Below are positions 15,719 through 23,495 of a stretch of DNA of 23,495 nt, one piece after another. This DNA is from Pseudomonadota bacterium. GTDB lineage: Bacteria; Pseudomonadota; Alphaproteobacteria; Caulobacterales; Caulobacteraceae. A program made the position numbers and the translations under genes. Under the pieces are notes generated by a model. It did not search any database and had not been told where the DNA came from. It saw only the letters and a list, made by a program, of their open reading frames with translations. The stretch covers positions 1 through 23,495 of the forward strand of contig JAEYNH010000174.1 of the NCBI GenBank assembly GCA_023412655.1. Direction: 5' to 3'. Position 1 is the first letter of the stretch. The number at the start of each line of letters is the position of its first letter.

Positions 15719-16720
15719 CTACTCCAGCCAGGGCGGGCAGGGCAGGCCCTTCTCGCGCAGGAAGTCAGGATTGAAGATCTTGGATTGATAGCGCTGCCCG
15801 TGGTCGCAGAGCACGGTGACGATGGTATGGCCGGGGCCGAGATCCTTCGCCATGCGGATGGCCCCGGCGACGTTGATCCCGGTGGAGCCGCCCATAACGA
15901 GCCCTTCGAACTCCATGAGGTCGTAGATCGCCAGCAGCATCTCCTCGTCCGAAATGCGGTAGGCGCGGTCGATCTTCAGGCCTTCAAGGTTGGCGGTGAT
16001 GCGACCCTGACCGATGCCCTCGCTGATGGAGGCGCCTTCGGCCTTCAGTTCGCCGTCAGTGTAGTAGCTGTAAAGCGAGGCGCCGTGCGGGTCGGCCAGG
16101 CCGATGACCACGTCCGGCTTCTCGGCCCGCAGGGCCTCGGCCACGCCGGCGAGGGTGCCGCCCGAGCCCACGGCGCAGATGAAGCCGTCGACCTTGCCGT
16201 CAGTCTGCCTCCAGATTTCCGGCCCGGTGCCGGTCACGTGGGCCTGACGGTTGGCGACGTTGTCGAACTGGTTCGCCCAGACGGCGCCGGCCGGCTCCTT
16301 CGCCGCAAGTTCCGCCGCCAAGCGCCCTGAATATTTCACATAATTGTTCTCGTTTGCGTAGGGGACGGCGTCCACCTCCACCAGCTCTGCGCCATAGAGG
16401 CGGATGGCGTCCTTCTTCTCCTGGCTCTGGGTGCGCGGGATCACGATCGTGCAGCGGTAGCCCAGGGCCTTGCCGACCATGGCCAGGCCGATGCCGGTGT
16501 TGCCGGCGGTGCCTTCCACGATGCGGCCGCCCGGCCGCAGCAGGCCCTTCGCCTCGGCGTCGCGGATGATGAACAGGGCGGCGCGGTCCTTCACGGACTG
16601 GCCCGGGTTCATGAATTCGGCCTTGGCGAGGATTTCGCAGCCGGTCATCTCGCTGGCCCGGCGCAGGCGGATGAGCGGCGTGTTCCCGATGGCGTCGAGG
16701 ACGCTGTTGGCGACTTGCAT
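15719..16720 (-). CDS. cysK: Cysteine synthase (O-acetylserine sulfhydrylase family)
   Basis: PLP-dependent synthesis of cysteine from O-acetylserine and sulfide (cytosol). The protein has 333 residues. SVLDAIGNTPLIRLRR opens the fold, K44 in NPGQSVKDRAA is the PLP lysine, EGTAGNTGIGLA binds the substrate carboxylate, and AVGSGGTLAGV binds the PLP phosphate. The EGTAGNT loop (EPTSGNT in E. coli CysK) and the C-terminal DHGQRYQSKIFNPDFL belong to a subgroup common in alphaproteobacteria; a cystathionine beta-synthase-like activity cannot be excluded from sequence. It is followed 5 bases later by sseA, and lies 47 bases after the cyclopropane synthase stop on the same strand. No strong ribosome binding site precedes the ATG. 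Confidence 0.9.
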   Translation of the reverse strand: MQVANSVLDAIGNTPLIRLRRASEMTGCEILAKAEFMNPGQSVKDRAALFIIRDAEAKGLLRPGGRIVEGTAGNTGIGLAMVGKALGYRCTIVIPRTQSQEKKDAIRLYGAELVEVDAVPYANENNYVKYSGRLAAELAAKEPAGAVWANQFDNVANRQAHVTGTGPEIWRQTDGKVDGFICAVGSGGTLAGVAEALRAEKPDVVIGLADPHGASLYSYYTDGELKAEGASISEGIGQGRITANLEGLKIDRAYRISDEEMLLAIYDLMEFEGLVMGGSTGINVAGAIRMAKDLGPGHTIVTVLCDHGQRYQSKIFNPDFLREKGLPCPPWLE

Positions 16721-16767
16721 GGCCGCTACTTAGGCAAGGCGCAGGCGTTGCGACAGGCCAGAAAGCC

Positions 16768-17979
16768 TTAAGCCCGCGCCAAGGAGAGCTGAACGACGTC
16801 GGTTCGCGCCGTGCGGAAGCCGGCCTCGCAGTAGGAGAGATAGAACTTCCAGAGCTTGCGGAAGCGCTCGTCGAAGCCGAGGCGGCGTATGTCGTCCCAC
16901 GCGCCCTCGAAGCGCCGGCCCCATTCGGCCAGCGTGTCGGCATAGTTCTGGCCGAAGCGGGAGACCCCGGCCCAGGACAGCCCCGCCCGGGCGGTCTCGG
17001 CCCGGAGGCGGGCCTCCGAAGGCAGCATGCCGCCCGGGAAGATGTACTTCTGGATGAAGTCGGCTCGGCGCCGGTAGCCGTCGAACAGCTCGTCGCGGAT
17101 CGTGATGATCTGCAGGCCCGCGCGGCCGCCCGGGGTGAGGCTGTCGCGAATCTTGCCGAAGTAGGTCGGCCACCAGCGCTCGCCCACCGCCTCGAACATC
17201 TCGATGGACGCAACGCGGTCGAACTGGCCCTCGACGTCCCGGTAGTCCACCAGGAGGATGTCGGCGCGCTCGTTCAGTCCCTGGCGGAAGATCCGCTCCT
17301 TGGCGAAGCGGTACTGCTCCTCGGAAATGGTGATGCCCGTGACCTGCGCCCCGACCTCCCGCGCGGCATATTCGGCGAACCCGCCCCAGCCGCAGCCGAT
17401 CTCCAGCACCCGCTGGCCGGCCTTCAGGTCCATGCCCTCGGCCAGGGTGCGGTACTTGCGGCGCTGAGCCTCCGAGAGGGGCTCGCCCGGAGCCTCAAAG
17501 CGCGCCGACGAGTAGGTCATGGTCGGGTCCAGCCAGCGCGAATAGAACGCGTTCCCCAAGTCGTAGTGGGCGTGAATGTTCTTGCGCGAGCCGGATCGCG
17601 TGTTGGGGCGCAGCAGATGGTGCATGAAGTGGAGGGCTGACATCAGCGGATTGCCGGTGGCCACCCGATCGATCTTGGAAAAATTGAGCGCCAGGACTTG
17701 CAGGAGGGCCGACAGGTCGGGCGTATCCCACTCTGCGGCCATGTAGCCCTCGGCGAAACCGATATCTCCCGAGGCCAGAACCCGGCGCATGAACCGATAG
17801 TCGCGCACGATAATCCGCCCTTCCGGGCCCGGCCGCTCACCGGAAAGGCGCAGCTCGTGGCCGTCCGGCGCGACGAAGACCAGCGCGCCCGCCTCCCAGT
17901 TGCGCGCCATGATGCGCACGGCCGCACGAAATGCGCCGGGCGCACCGGCGAGTCCCTGCATCGCACGATCCAGGCCCAT
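16768..17979 (-). CDS. cfa: Cyclopropane-fatty-acyl-phospholipid synthase family methyltransferase
   Basis: S-adenosylmethionine-dependent enzyme of 403 residues that adds a methylene bridge to unsaturated acyl chains of membrane phospholipids (peripheral, cytoplasmic face). The CFA signature AHYDLGNAFYSRWLD...MTYSSA lies at about 137-158, and the SAM-binding motif VLEIGCGWGGFAEYAA at 191-206. IQKYIFPGGMLPS is a further family motif. I chose the ATG at 17979, which follows GAGGGGGAAG; the frame stays open to 18105 but the extra residues look unlike the family. The specific name cfa is by family; relatives include hydroxymycolate-type and other fatty-acid methyltransferases. It is divergent from kdsA across a 154-base gap with no clear promoter match. 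Confidence 0.9.
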   Translation of the reverse strand: MGLDRAMQGLAGAPGAFRAAVRIMARNWEAGALVFVAPDGHELRLSGERPGPEGRIIVRDYRFMRRVLASGDIGFAEGYMAAEWDTPDLSALLQVLALNFSKIDRVATGNPLMSALHFMHHLLRPNTRSGSRKNIHAHYDLGNAFYSRWLDPTMTYSSARFEAPGEPLSEAQRRKYRTLAEGMDLKAGQRVLEIGCGWGGFAEYAAREVGAQVTGITISEEQYRFAKERIFRQGLNERADILLVDYRDVEGQFDRVASIEMFEAVGERWWPTYFGKIRDSLTPGGRAGLQIITIRDELFDGYRRRADFIQKYIFPGGMLPSEARLRAETARAGLSWAGVSRFGQNYADTLAEWGRRFEGAWDDIRRLGFDERFRKLWKFYLSYCEAGFRTARTDVVQLSLARA

Positions 17980-18133
17980 GGTCGCTTCCCCCTCAAGCCT
18001 CGCTGGACGATAACACCGCTCTTTCGAATTCGCCGAATCCCGCCTTCCGCGAGGGAAGTCGTGTCGGCCCGCGCGGGGCTTGCGGCGCAAGGCGGGTTGG
18101 GCCACTCAGGCGCGCCCGACCCAAGGAGACGCC

Positions 18134-18991
18134 ATGGCCGTCCTGAAGCTCGATCGCTGGAACCTCGCCGTGGGCGACGGCCAGCCGCTGACCGTGATCG
18201 CCGGCCTCAACGTGCTCGAGGATCAGGGCCTGGCCCTGGAGACCGGGCGCCACCTGAAGGACGTCTGCGAGCGTCTGGGCCTGCCCTATGTGTTCAAGGC
18301 CAGCTTCGACAAGGCGAACCGCTCATCGATCCGCAGCTATCGCGGCCCCGGGCTCGAAGCCGGGCTGGCGATGCTGAAAACGGTCAAGGAAAAGCTGGAT
18401 CTGCCGCTCTGCACCGACCTTCACGAGCCGGAACAGGCTGCGCCTCTGGCCGAAGTCATCGACCTGCTGCAGATTCCGGCCTTCCTCTGCCGGCAGACGG
18501 ACCTTGTCGTCGCCTCGGCCCGGGCGATCCACGCCACCGGTGGGCTGCTTCACGTCAAGAAGGGGCAGTTCCTGGCGCCCTGGGATGCAAAGAACATCGT
18601 GAGCAAGGTGAAGGAGGCCGTGGACGGCGCCGACATCACCATCCTTTGTGAGCGCGGCGCTTCGTTCGGCTACAACAACCTCATCGTGGACATGCTCGGC
18701 ATCGGCGAAATGAAGAAGCTGGGCTGCCCTGTGACCATCGACGCCACCCATGCGGTGCAGCTGCCTGGCGCCGACCCGCGAACCGGCGGAGCCTCCACCG
18801 GCGGGCGGCGCGAGGGCGTCGCCATCATCGCCAAGGCCGCGGTGGTTTCCGGCGCCGACGGGGTATTCCTGGAGTTCCACCCGGAGCCGGACAAGGCGCT
18901 GTGCGACGGCCCCAGCTGTCTGCCCCTGGACGGCGCCGAGGCCCTGCTGAGCAAGCTGAAGGCGCTGCACGAAGTGGCCCGCGCGGCTTGA
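18134..18991 (+). CDS. kdsA: 3-deoxy-8-phosphooctulonate synthase (Kdo-8-phosphate synthase)
   Basis: Condenses arabinose-5-phosphate with phosphoenolpyruvate to Kdo-8-phosphate for the lipopolysaccharide inner core. The protein has 285 residues. AGLNVLED near the start carries N26 where metal-dependent KdsA enzymes have cysteine, so this should be the metal-independent class, as in E. coli. KASFDKANRSS, TDLHEP, LCRQTDL, KKGQFLAPWDAKNIV, FGYNNLIVDM and FHPEPDKALCDGPS are all family blocks. The ATG at 18134 follows an excellent AAGGAG eight to nine bases upstream. hldE follows after 34 bases, so Kdo and heptose supply appear co-transcribed. Confidence 0.97.
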   Translation: MAVLKLDRWNLAVGDGQPLTVIAGLNVLEDQGLALETGRHLKDVCERLGLPYVFKASFDKANRSSIRSYRGPGLEAGLAMLKTVKEKLDLPLCTDLHEPEQAAPLAEVIDLLQIPAFLCRQTDLVVASARAIHATGGLLHVKKGQFLAPWDAKNIVSKVKEAVDGADITILCERGASFGYNNLIVDMLGIGEMKKLGCPVTIDATHAVQLPGADPRTGGASTGGRREGVAIIAKAAVVSGADGVFLEFHPEPDKALCDGPSCLPLDGAEALLSKLKALHEVARAA

Positions 18992-19025
18992 CCCTGCGAA
19001 CGACGCGCCGCACACCCTGAAATCC

Positions 19026-20495
19026 ATGGATCTGGCCGCACTCCAGCATCTCCTGGGCGAGGTCCCAGGCAAGCGGGTCGCCTGCGTCGGTGACCTGATG
19101 GTGGACCGGTTCGTCTACGGCGGGGTCAGCCGCATCTCGCCCGAGGCGCCGATCCCGGTGATGGCGCGCAGCCACGAGATCGTCATGCTCGGCGCGGCCG
19201 GCAATGTGGCGCGGAACGTGGCCGCGCTCGGCGGCTCCGTCGCCCTGGTCGGGCTGGTCGGCGGCGACGCCGACGGCCGCGAAGCCTCCCGGCTGGTCAA
19301 CGAGGAAGGATCGATCGAGGGCTTCCTGGTCACTGATCCGTCGCGCCCCACCACCCTGAAGACCCGTTTCGTCTCCGGCGGCCAGCAGTTGCTGCGCGTG
19401 GATCTGGAAGAGAGCCGGCCGGTGGCCGGAGATTGCGAGGAGCGACTGGTCGGCACGATCGGTGATGCCGCCGCGGGCGCCGGCGTGATCCTTCTGTCCG
19501 ACTACGGCAAGGGCGTGGTCACCGACGCGGTGATCGCCGCCTGTCGCGCGGCCGCAGACGCCACCGGCGCCAAGGTGGTGGTGGATTCCAAGGCCCGCTC
19601 CTTCGCCCGCTACGGCGAGGTGGACCTGATCAAGCCGAACGCCGCCGAACTGGCGCATGCCACCGACCTCCCGACGGAGACCGACGAGGAGGTCGAGGCG
19701 GCGCTGGCGCGGGCGCTGGAGCTCTGGCCGGCCCGGGCCGTGATGGTCACGCGCGGCGGCAAGGGCGTCTCCCTGGCCCTGCGCGGCGAGCCTGTGCGGC
19801 ACTTCCCCACCATCGCGCGGGAGGTGTTCGACGCCTCAGGCGCCGGCGACACGGCCCTGGCCGCCCTGGGCCTGGCCTTGGCTGCGGGCTCCGAACTGGA
19901 GACCGCCATCGCCTTCGCCCAGCTCGCCTCGGGGGTCGCAGTCGGCAAGGCCGGCACGGCCACCGTCAGCCCCGAGGAATTGGTGGAGGCGGTGCTGACC
20001 GCCCACATGGCGCCGGCCGAGGCCAAGATCGCCACCCCGCAGCGGATGGTGGAAGAGGTCGCCCGCTGGCGCGCCCAGGGCCTTCGGGTGGGCTTCACCA
20101 ACGGCTGCTTTGACATCTTGCACCGCGGGCACGTCGCCTATTTGTCCCAGGCCAAGGCCTGGTGCGACAGACTGATCGTCGGCCTGAATTCGGACGCGTC
20201 GGTGCGGGCTCTGAAGGGCGAGGGGAGGCCGGTGAACGACCTGGAGAGCCGGGCCCTGGTGCTCGCCGGCCTCCAGAGCGTGGACCTTGTGGCGCCCTTC
20301 GAGGACCTGACGCCGCTGAGGCTCATCGAGGCCGCACGCCCCGACGTGCTGATCAAGGGCGCGGACTATGCCGAGGAACAGGTGGTGGGCGCCGCCGAGG
20401 TGAAGTCCTGGGGCGGGGAGGTGCGGCTGGCGACGCTGGTCGACGGCTACTCCACGACCGCCGCCATTGCCCGCATGAAGAAAGAAGCCACATGA
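19026..20495 (+). CDS. hldE: Bifunctional heptose-7-phosphate kinase / heptose-1-phosphate adenylyltransferase
   Basis: Makes ADP-D-glycero-beta-D-manno-heptose from heptose phosphate for the lipopolysaccharide inner core; it supplies the kinase and adenylyltransferase steps in one 489-residue protein. The N-terminal PfkB/ribokinase domain (about 1-325) includes GDLMVDRFVYG, GAAGNVARNVAALG, and DASGAGDTALA with catalytic-base D275. The C-terminal nucleotidyltransferase (about 353-489) has GFTNGCFDILHRGHVAYL with the HRGH motif at 366-369 and GLNSDASVRALKG. Both active sites look intact. The ATG at 19026 has a weak ribosome binding site. It overlaps hldD by 4 bases (ATGA), so the two are translationally coupled. 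Confidence 0.97.
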   Translation: MDLAALQHLLGEVPGKRVACVGDLMVDRFVYGGVSRISPEAPIPVMARSHEIVMLGAAGNVARNVAALGGSVALVGLVGGDADGREASRLVNEEGSIEGFLVTDPSRPTTLKTRFVSGGQQLLRVDLEESRPVAGDCEERLVGTIGDAAAGAGVILLSDYGKGVVTDAVIAACRAAADATGAKVVVDSKARSFARYGEVDLIKPNAAELAHATDLPTETDEEVEAALARALELWPARAVMVTRGGKGVSLALRGEPVRHFPTIAREVFDASGAGDTALAALGLALAAGSELETAIAFAQLASGVAVGKAGTATVSPEELVEAVLTAHMAPAEAKIATPQRMVEEVARWRAQGLRVGFTNGCFDILHRGHVAYLSQAKAWCDRLIVGLNSDASVRALKGEGRPVNDLESRALVLAGLQSVDLVAPFEDLTPLRLIEAARPDVLIKGADYAEEQVVGAAEVKSWGGEVRLATLVDGYSTTAAIARMKKEAT

Positions 20496-21493
20496 GCCGC
20501 AAGATCGTCTTCGTCACCGGCGGCGCGGGCTTCATCGGCTCGAATATCGTGGCGCGGCTGGCCGAGGATCGCAGCCTGGACGTGGTGGTCTGCGACCGGC
20601 TGCGCGAGGCCGAGCTCGGCAAGTGGCGCAACGTCTCCAAACATCCCATCGGCGACTTCGTGGCGCCCGACGACATGTTCGACTGGCTCGAGAAGCGCTG
20701 GCGGGACGTGGAGATGGTGATCCACATGGGCGCCATCTCGTCCACCACTGAGCCGGACGCTGACAGGATCATCCATTCGAACTTCACCCTCAGCCGGGAT
20801 CTGTTCCGCTGGTGCGCCGACCGCCAGCGGCGGCTGGTGTACGCCAGCTCGGCGGCGACCTACGGCGCGGGCGAGCACGGCTTCGACGACGACAACGATT
20901 ATGAGGCCCTGGCGCGCCTGCGGCCCCTCAACACCTATGGCTGGTCCAAGGCGCTGTTCGACCTGTTTGCGGCGCGGCAGTCCGCCCGGGACTATGCGCC
21001 GCCGCAGTGGGTGGGCCTGAAGTTCTTCAACGTTTATGGCCCGAACGAGGAGCATAAGCACTCGATGAAGTCCGTGGCGGCCCAGATCTGGCCGCACGTG
21101 AAGGCCGGTCAGGGCGTGCAGCTGTTCAAGAGCTATCGCGAGGACGTTCCGGACGGCGGGCAGAAGCGGGACTTCGTCTATGTGCGGGATGCCGCCGACG
21201 TGACGCGCTGGCTGCTGGACAACCCGCAGGTGAGCGGCGTCTTCAATCTGGGCAGTGGCCAGGCGCGGACCTTCGAGGACATGGCCCGCAATGTGTTCGC
21301 CGCGGCCGGCAAGCCGGTGCAGATCGATTATACGCCGATGCCGCCAGCCATCCGGGACAAGTACCAGTACTTCACGGAGGCCCGCATGGATCGGCTGTTC
21401 CAGGCGGGATACCCCGGGCAGATGACGCCGCTGGAGGAAGGCATCGCCGACTACGTGGGCAACTTCCTCAGCCAGCCGGACCCGTACCGCTAG
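20492..21493 (+). CDS. hldD: ADP-L-glycero-D-manno-heptose 6-epimerase
   Basis: Epimerises ADP-D-glycero-D-manno-heptose at C6 to the L form used by heptosyltransferases. A 333-residue extended SDR: TGGAGFIGSNIV (9-20) binds NADP, IHMGAISSTTEPDAD (77-91) is the family's specificity region, and the catalytic pair is Y149 and K153 in NTYGWSK. FFNVYGPNEEHKHSMKSVA and KRDFVYVRDAADV are further HldD blocks. The ATG at 20492 overlaps the hldE stop by 4 bases. The frame stays open upstream inside hldE, but that is only a shadow. A DUF3089 gene begins one base after its stop. Confidence 0.97.
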   Translation: MSRKIVFVTGGAGFIGSNIVARLAEDRSLDVVVCDRLREAELGKWRNVSKHPIGDFVAPDDMFDWLEKRWRDVEMVIHMGAISSTTEPDADRIIHSNFTLSRDLFRWCADRQRRLVYASSAATYGAGEHGFDDDNDYEALARLRPLNTYGWSKALFDLFAARQSARDYAPPQWVGLKFFNVYGPNEEHKHSMKSVAAQIWPHVKAGQGVQLFKSYREDVPDGGQKRDFVYVRDAADVTRWLLDNPQVSGVFNLGSGQARTFEDMARNVFAAAGKPVQIDYTPMPPAIRDKYQYFTEARMDRLFQAGYPGQMTPLEEGIADYVGNFLSQPDPYR

Positions 21494-21494
21494 G

Positions 21495-22604
21495 ATGGCC
21501 GGGCGCCGGCCGCGCCGGGGCTGGTGGATCGCCGGCCTGCTGTTGGGCCTGGTGCTGCTGCTGGCCGGCGGCCTCGGCGTCTACTGGGGCGATCTTCAGC
21601 AGACCGCCCTGGATCCCAAGGCCCCGTTCCAGACCTATGTGCCACCGCCCGCACCGGACTATTCCGAAACCGAGGCCTGGGCGCTCCGACCGGACGAGGG
21701 GGCCGACAGCCGCGGCGCCGACGTCTTCTTCATCGGACCGACCACCTACGACGGCGGCCGCCACTGGAACGCGCCGACCGACGACCCGGACATGGACAAG
21801 GGCTTCCGCGAGGTCATGGCCCCGAACTACGTGGGCCCGTTCGTGAACATCGCCCGGATCTATGCGCCCAAATACCGACAGGCCAGCCTCTATAGCCTGC
21901 TCACTCTCCGCGAGGACGCCCGGGAAGCCCGGCGCTTCGCCTATGGCGATGTGGCTGAGGCGTTCCGCAGCTATGTGCAGCGCGACAACGGCGGCCGACC
22001 GTTCTTCCTGGTGGGCGTCGAACAGGGCGGGACCCTGGGCCTGCGGCTCCTGGAACAGGAGATCGCCCGTGATCCGAGCCTGCGCTCGCGCCTAGTGGCC
22101 GCCTATCTGGTCGACACCGTGGTCCCCGCCGACCGGCCGCCCATTCCGCCCTGCGTCGAGCGCGGCCAGATCGGCTGCCTGGCGTCCTGGCTGCGGGTGG
22201 AGGAGGGCGAGTTCGACACCGCCAAGCGCCGGCTGGACAGGGCCCTGGTCTGGAGTGATCGCGGCGAGTTGGTGAACCTCACGCCGCGGCCCGCCCTGTG
22301 CTTCAATCCCGTGCTGGGCGCGGTGACGGACCAGCCGGCCCCGGCGCGCCTGCACCAGGGCGCGGCCAACGCCACCGGGCTTGAATGGGGGGCGCGGCCC
22401 GCCTTCCTCGCCCGTCAGGTGAGCGCCCGCTGCGCCGGAGGGGTGCTGCACGTCAGCCGCCCCAAATCGGCGTCCCTTCGCAAGAGCGGCTCATGGACGG
22501 ACCGGCGGAAGGCGCCCGGGTTCAACCTGTTCTACGCGGACCTCGAAACGGACGCGACCAACCGCCTGGCGACCTATCGGGCCCAGGCGCAGACACCCCG
22601 ATAA
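21495..22604 (+). CDS. Membrane-anchored DUF3089 (alpha/beta-hydrolase-like) protein with altered nucleophile elbow
   Basis: A 369-residue protein of the DUF3089 family; function unknown. Residues 10-30 form a single hydrophobic N-terminal segment after a basic start (RRPRRGW), so it is probably anchored in the inner membrane with the bulk in the periplasm. Family landmarks are DVFFIGPTTYDGG, NIARIYAPKYRQASLYSLL, and NLFYADLETDATNRLATY near the C-terminus. In relatives the nucleophile elbow reads about HSQG; here it is GVEQG (174-178), so the serine position is E176 and the preceding histidine is valine. The usual HPTTY is GPTTY. It may be catalytically inactive or use other chemistry. It starts one base after hldD, suggesting an envelope-related role. 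Confidence 0.85.
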   Translation: MAGRRPRRGWWIAGLLLGLVLLLAGGLGVYWGDLQQTALDPKAPFQTYVPPPAPDYSETEAWALRPDEGADSRGADVFFIGPTTYDGGRHWNAPTDDPDMDKGFREVMAPNYVGPFVNIARIYAPKYRQASLYSLLTLREDAREARRFAYGDVAEAFRSYVQRDNGGRPFFLVGVEQGGTLGLRLLEQEIARDPSLRSRLVAAYLVDTVVPADRPPIPPCVERGQIGCLASWLRVEEGEFDTAKRRLDRALVWSDRGELVNLTPRPALCFNPVLGAVTDQPAPARLHQGAANATGLEWGARPAFLARQVSARCAGGVLHVSRPKSASLRKSGSWTDRRKAPGFNLFYADLETDATNRLATYRAQAQTPR

Positions 22605-22626
22605 GAAGACCACCAGGAGGCCGGAC

Positions 22627-23495
22627 ATGCCGGACGTGAACCGCCAGATCGTGCTCGACCAGCTGCCGCAAGGCGCGCTGACGCCCGCCCACTTCCGCCT
22701 GACCGAGGGCGTTCGGCCCAGCGCAGGCGAAGACCAGGTGGTGGTGAAGACCCGCTATGTGTCGCTGGACGCCGCCAACCGCGCCTGGATGCAGGGCGCC
22801 ACCTACCGCTCGGCGATCAACGCCGGCGACGTCATGGCCGGCGGCGCCCTGGGCGAGGTGGTGGAATCGAACGTCCCCCATCTTTGGGTGGGTGATCTGG
22901 TGTTCGCCGACACCGGCTGGCAGGACTATGCGGCGCTTCCCGGCAAGCGTCTGAGCAAGCTGCCCAAGCTGGAGCCCATGACCCACCTGCTGAGCGTCTA
23001 TGGCGTGGCGGGGCTGACGGCCTATTTCGGCCTGCTCGAATGCGGCCAGCCGAAGGCTGGCGAGACCGTGGTGGTTTCGGCGGCGGCCGGATCCGTGGGC
23101 TCGATCGTGGGCCAGATCGCCCGGATCAAGGGCTGCCGGGTGGTTGGGATCGCCGGCGGCGCCGAGAAGGGCCGCTGGCTGACCGACGAACTCGGGTTCG
23201 ACGCGGCCGTCGACTACAAGGCGGGCGACTTCAAGAAGCAGCTTCGCGAAGCCTGCCCAGACGGGATCGACGTCTATTTCGACAATGTGGGCGGCGACGT
23301 GTTCGAGGCGTGCCTGTTCGGCATGAAGAACTTCGGCCGCATCGCCTGCTGCGGGGCGGTCTCGCAGTACGACGGGGATGCGCCGCGCCACGGCCCGCGT
23401 GGCGTGCCGGGGCTGATCGTCACCAAGCGGCTCAGCCTGCGCGGCTTCGTGGTGATGGACTTCGCTGACCGCAACGACGAGGCCCTGGCGGACCT
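22627..23495 (+). CDS. NADP-dependent MDR-family oxidoreductase (partial, runs off the window)
   Basis: The first 289 residues of a zinc-free medium-chain reductase of the leukotriene B4 dehydrogenase/CurA type, reducing an activated C=C bond with NADPH (cytosol; substrate unknown). VSLDAANRAWMQG and YGVAGLTAYFGLLECGQPKAGE are subgroup blocks, and AAAGSVGSIVGQIARIKGC (152-170) is the Rossmann cofactor site. VYFDNVGGDVFE follows. Zinc-binding residues of classical alcohol dehydrogenases are absent. The ATG at 22627 has AGGAGG six bases upstream. The 3' end lies beyond the window. It is 22 bases after the DUF3089 gene and could belong to the same transcript. Confidence 0.92.
   Translation, partial: MPDVNRQIVLDQLPQGALTPAHFRLTEGVRPSAGEDQVVVKTRYVSLDAANRAWMQGATYRSAINAGDVMAGGALGEVVESNVPHLWVGDLVFADTGWQDYAALPGKRLSKLPKLEPMTHLLSVYGVAGLTAYFGLLECGQPKAGETVVVSAAAGSVGSIVGQIARIKGCRVVGIAGGAEKGRWLTDELGFDAAVDYKAGDFKKQLREACPDGIDVYFDNVGGDVFEACLFGMKNFGRIACCGAVSQYDGDAPRHGPRGVPGLIVTKRLSLRGFVVMDFADRNDEALAD

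Overview
The window is a GC-rich, densely packed stretch of chromosome from an alphaproteobacterium, most likely of the Caulobacterales (Caulobacter/Phenylobacterium-like). The main indications are the hom-glpX-recJ order, a two-domain cold-shock protein followed by a DUF192 gene, a free-standing NDUFS4-type complex I subunit, and Kdo plus heptose inner-core genes. This placement is inferred from gene content and style, not from a database search. Codon use looks even throughout. I saw no phage, transposon, integron, CRISPR array or plasmid functions, so I read this as core genome rather than an accessory island.

Layout. 1-3318 (+): 3' end of homoserine dehydrogenase (its first ~55 bases look corrupted), class II fructose-1,6-bisphosphatase glpX, and the single-strand exonuclease recJ. 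3424-5785 (+): tRNA-Glu, a double cold-shock-domain protein, an exported DUF192 protein, a hotdog thioesterase, tRNA-Pro, an NDUFS4-like complex I subunit and tRNA-Arg. 5855-8958: a divergent NRAMP-like transporter (-), then OsmC, a 66-residue conserved-looking orphan and an RluF-like pseudouridine synthase (all +). 8903-13443 (-): metC, an SDR, a glycerate-kinase-like P-loop kinase and a Sad/YneI-like aldehyde dehydrogenase, the last three tightly packed. 13527-14624 (+): an orphan amino-acid-binding lipoprotein. 14628-17979 (-): cyclopropane fatty acid synthase, cysteine synthase, 3-mercaptopyruvate sulfurtransferase and a short GNAT-like reading frame. 18134-23495 (+): kdsA, hldE, hldD, a DUF3089 protein and a truncated quinone-oxidoreductase-type MDR enzyme.

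How the genes work together. kdsA supplies Kdo-8-phosphate and hldE/hldD supply ADP-heptose for the lipopolysaccharide inner core. A membrane-anchored DUF3089 protein starts one base after hldD. cysK and sseA (5-nt gap) handle cysteine synthesis and mercaptopyruvate sulfur, and metC acts nearby on cystathionine. The tRNA-Pro, NDUFS4 and tRNA-Arg genes sit so close together that they probably share a transcript.

I found no clear undescribed multi-gene system. The points most worth a second look are a DUF3089 protein whose nucleophile serine position is glutamate, an NRAMP-like protein with substituted metal-site motifs, and two reading frames whose best starts are ATA and ATC rather than ATG.
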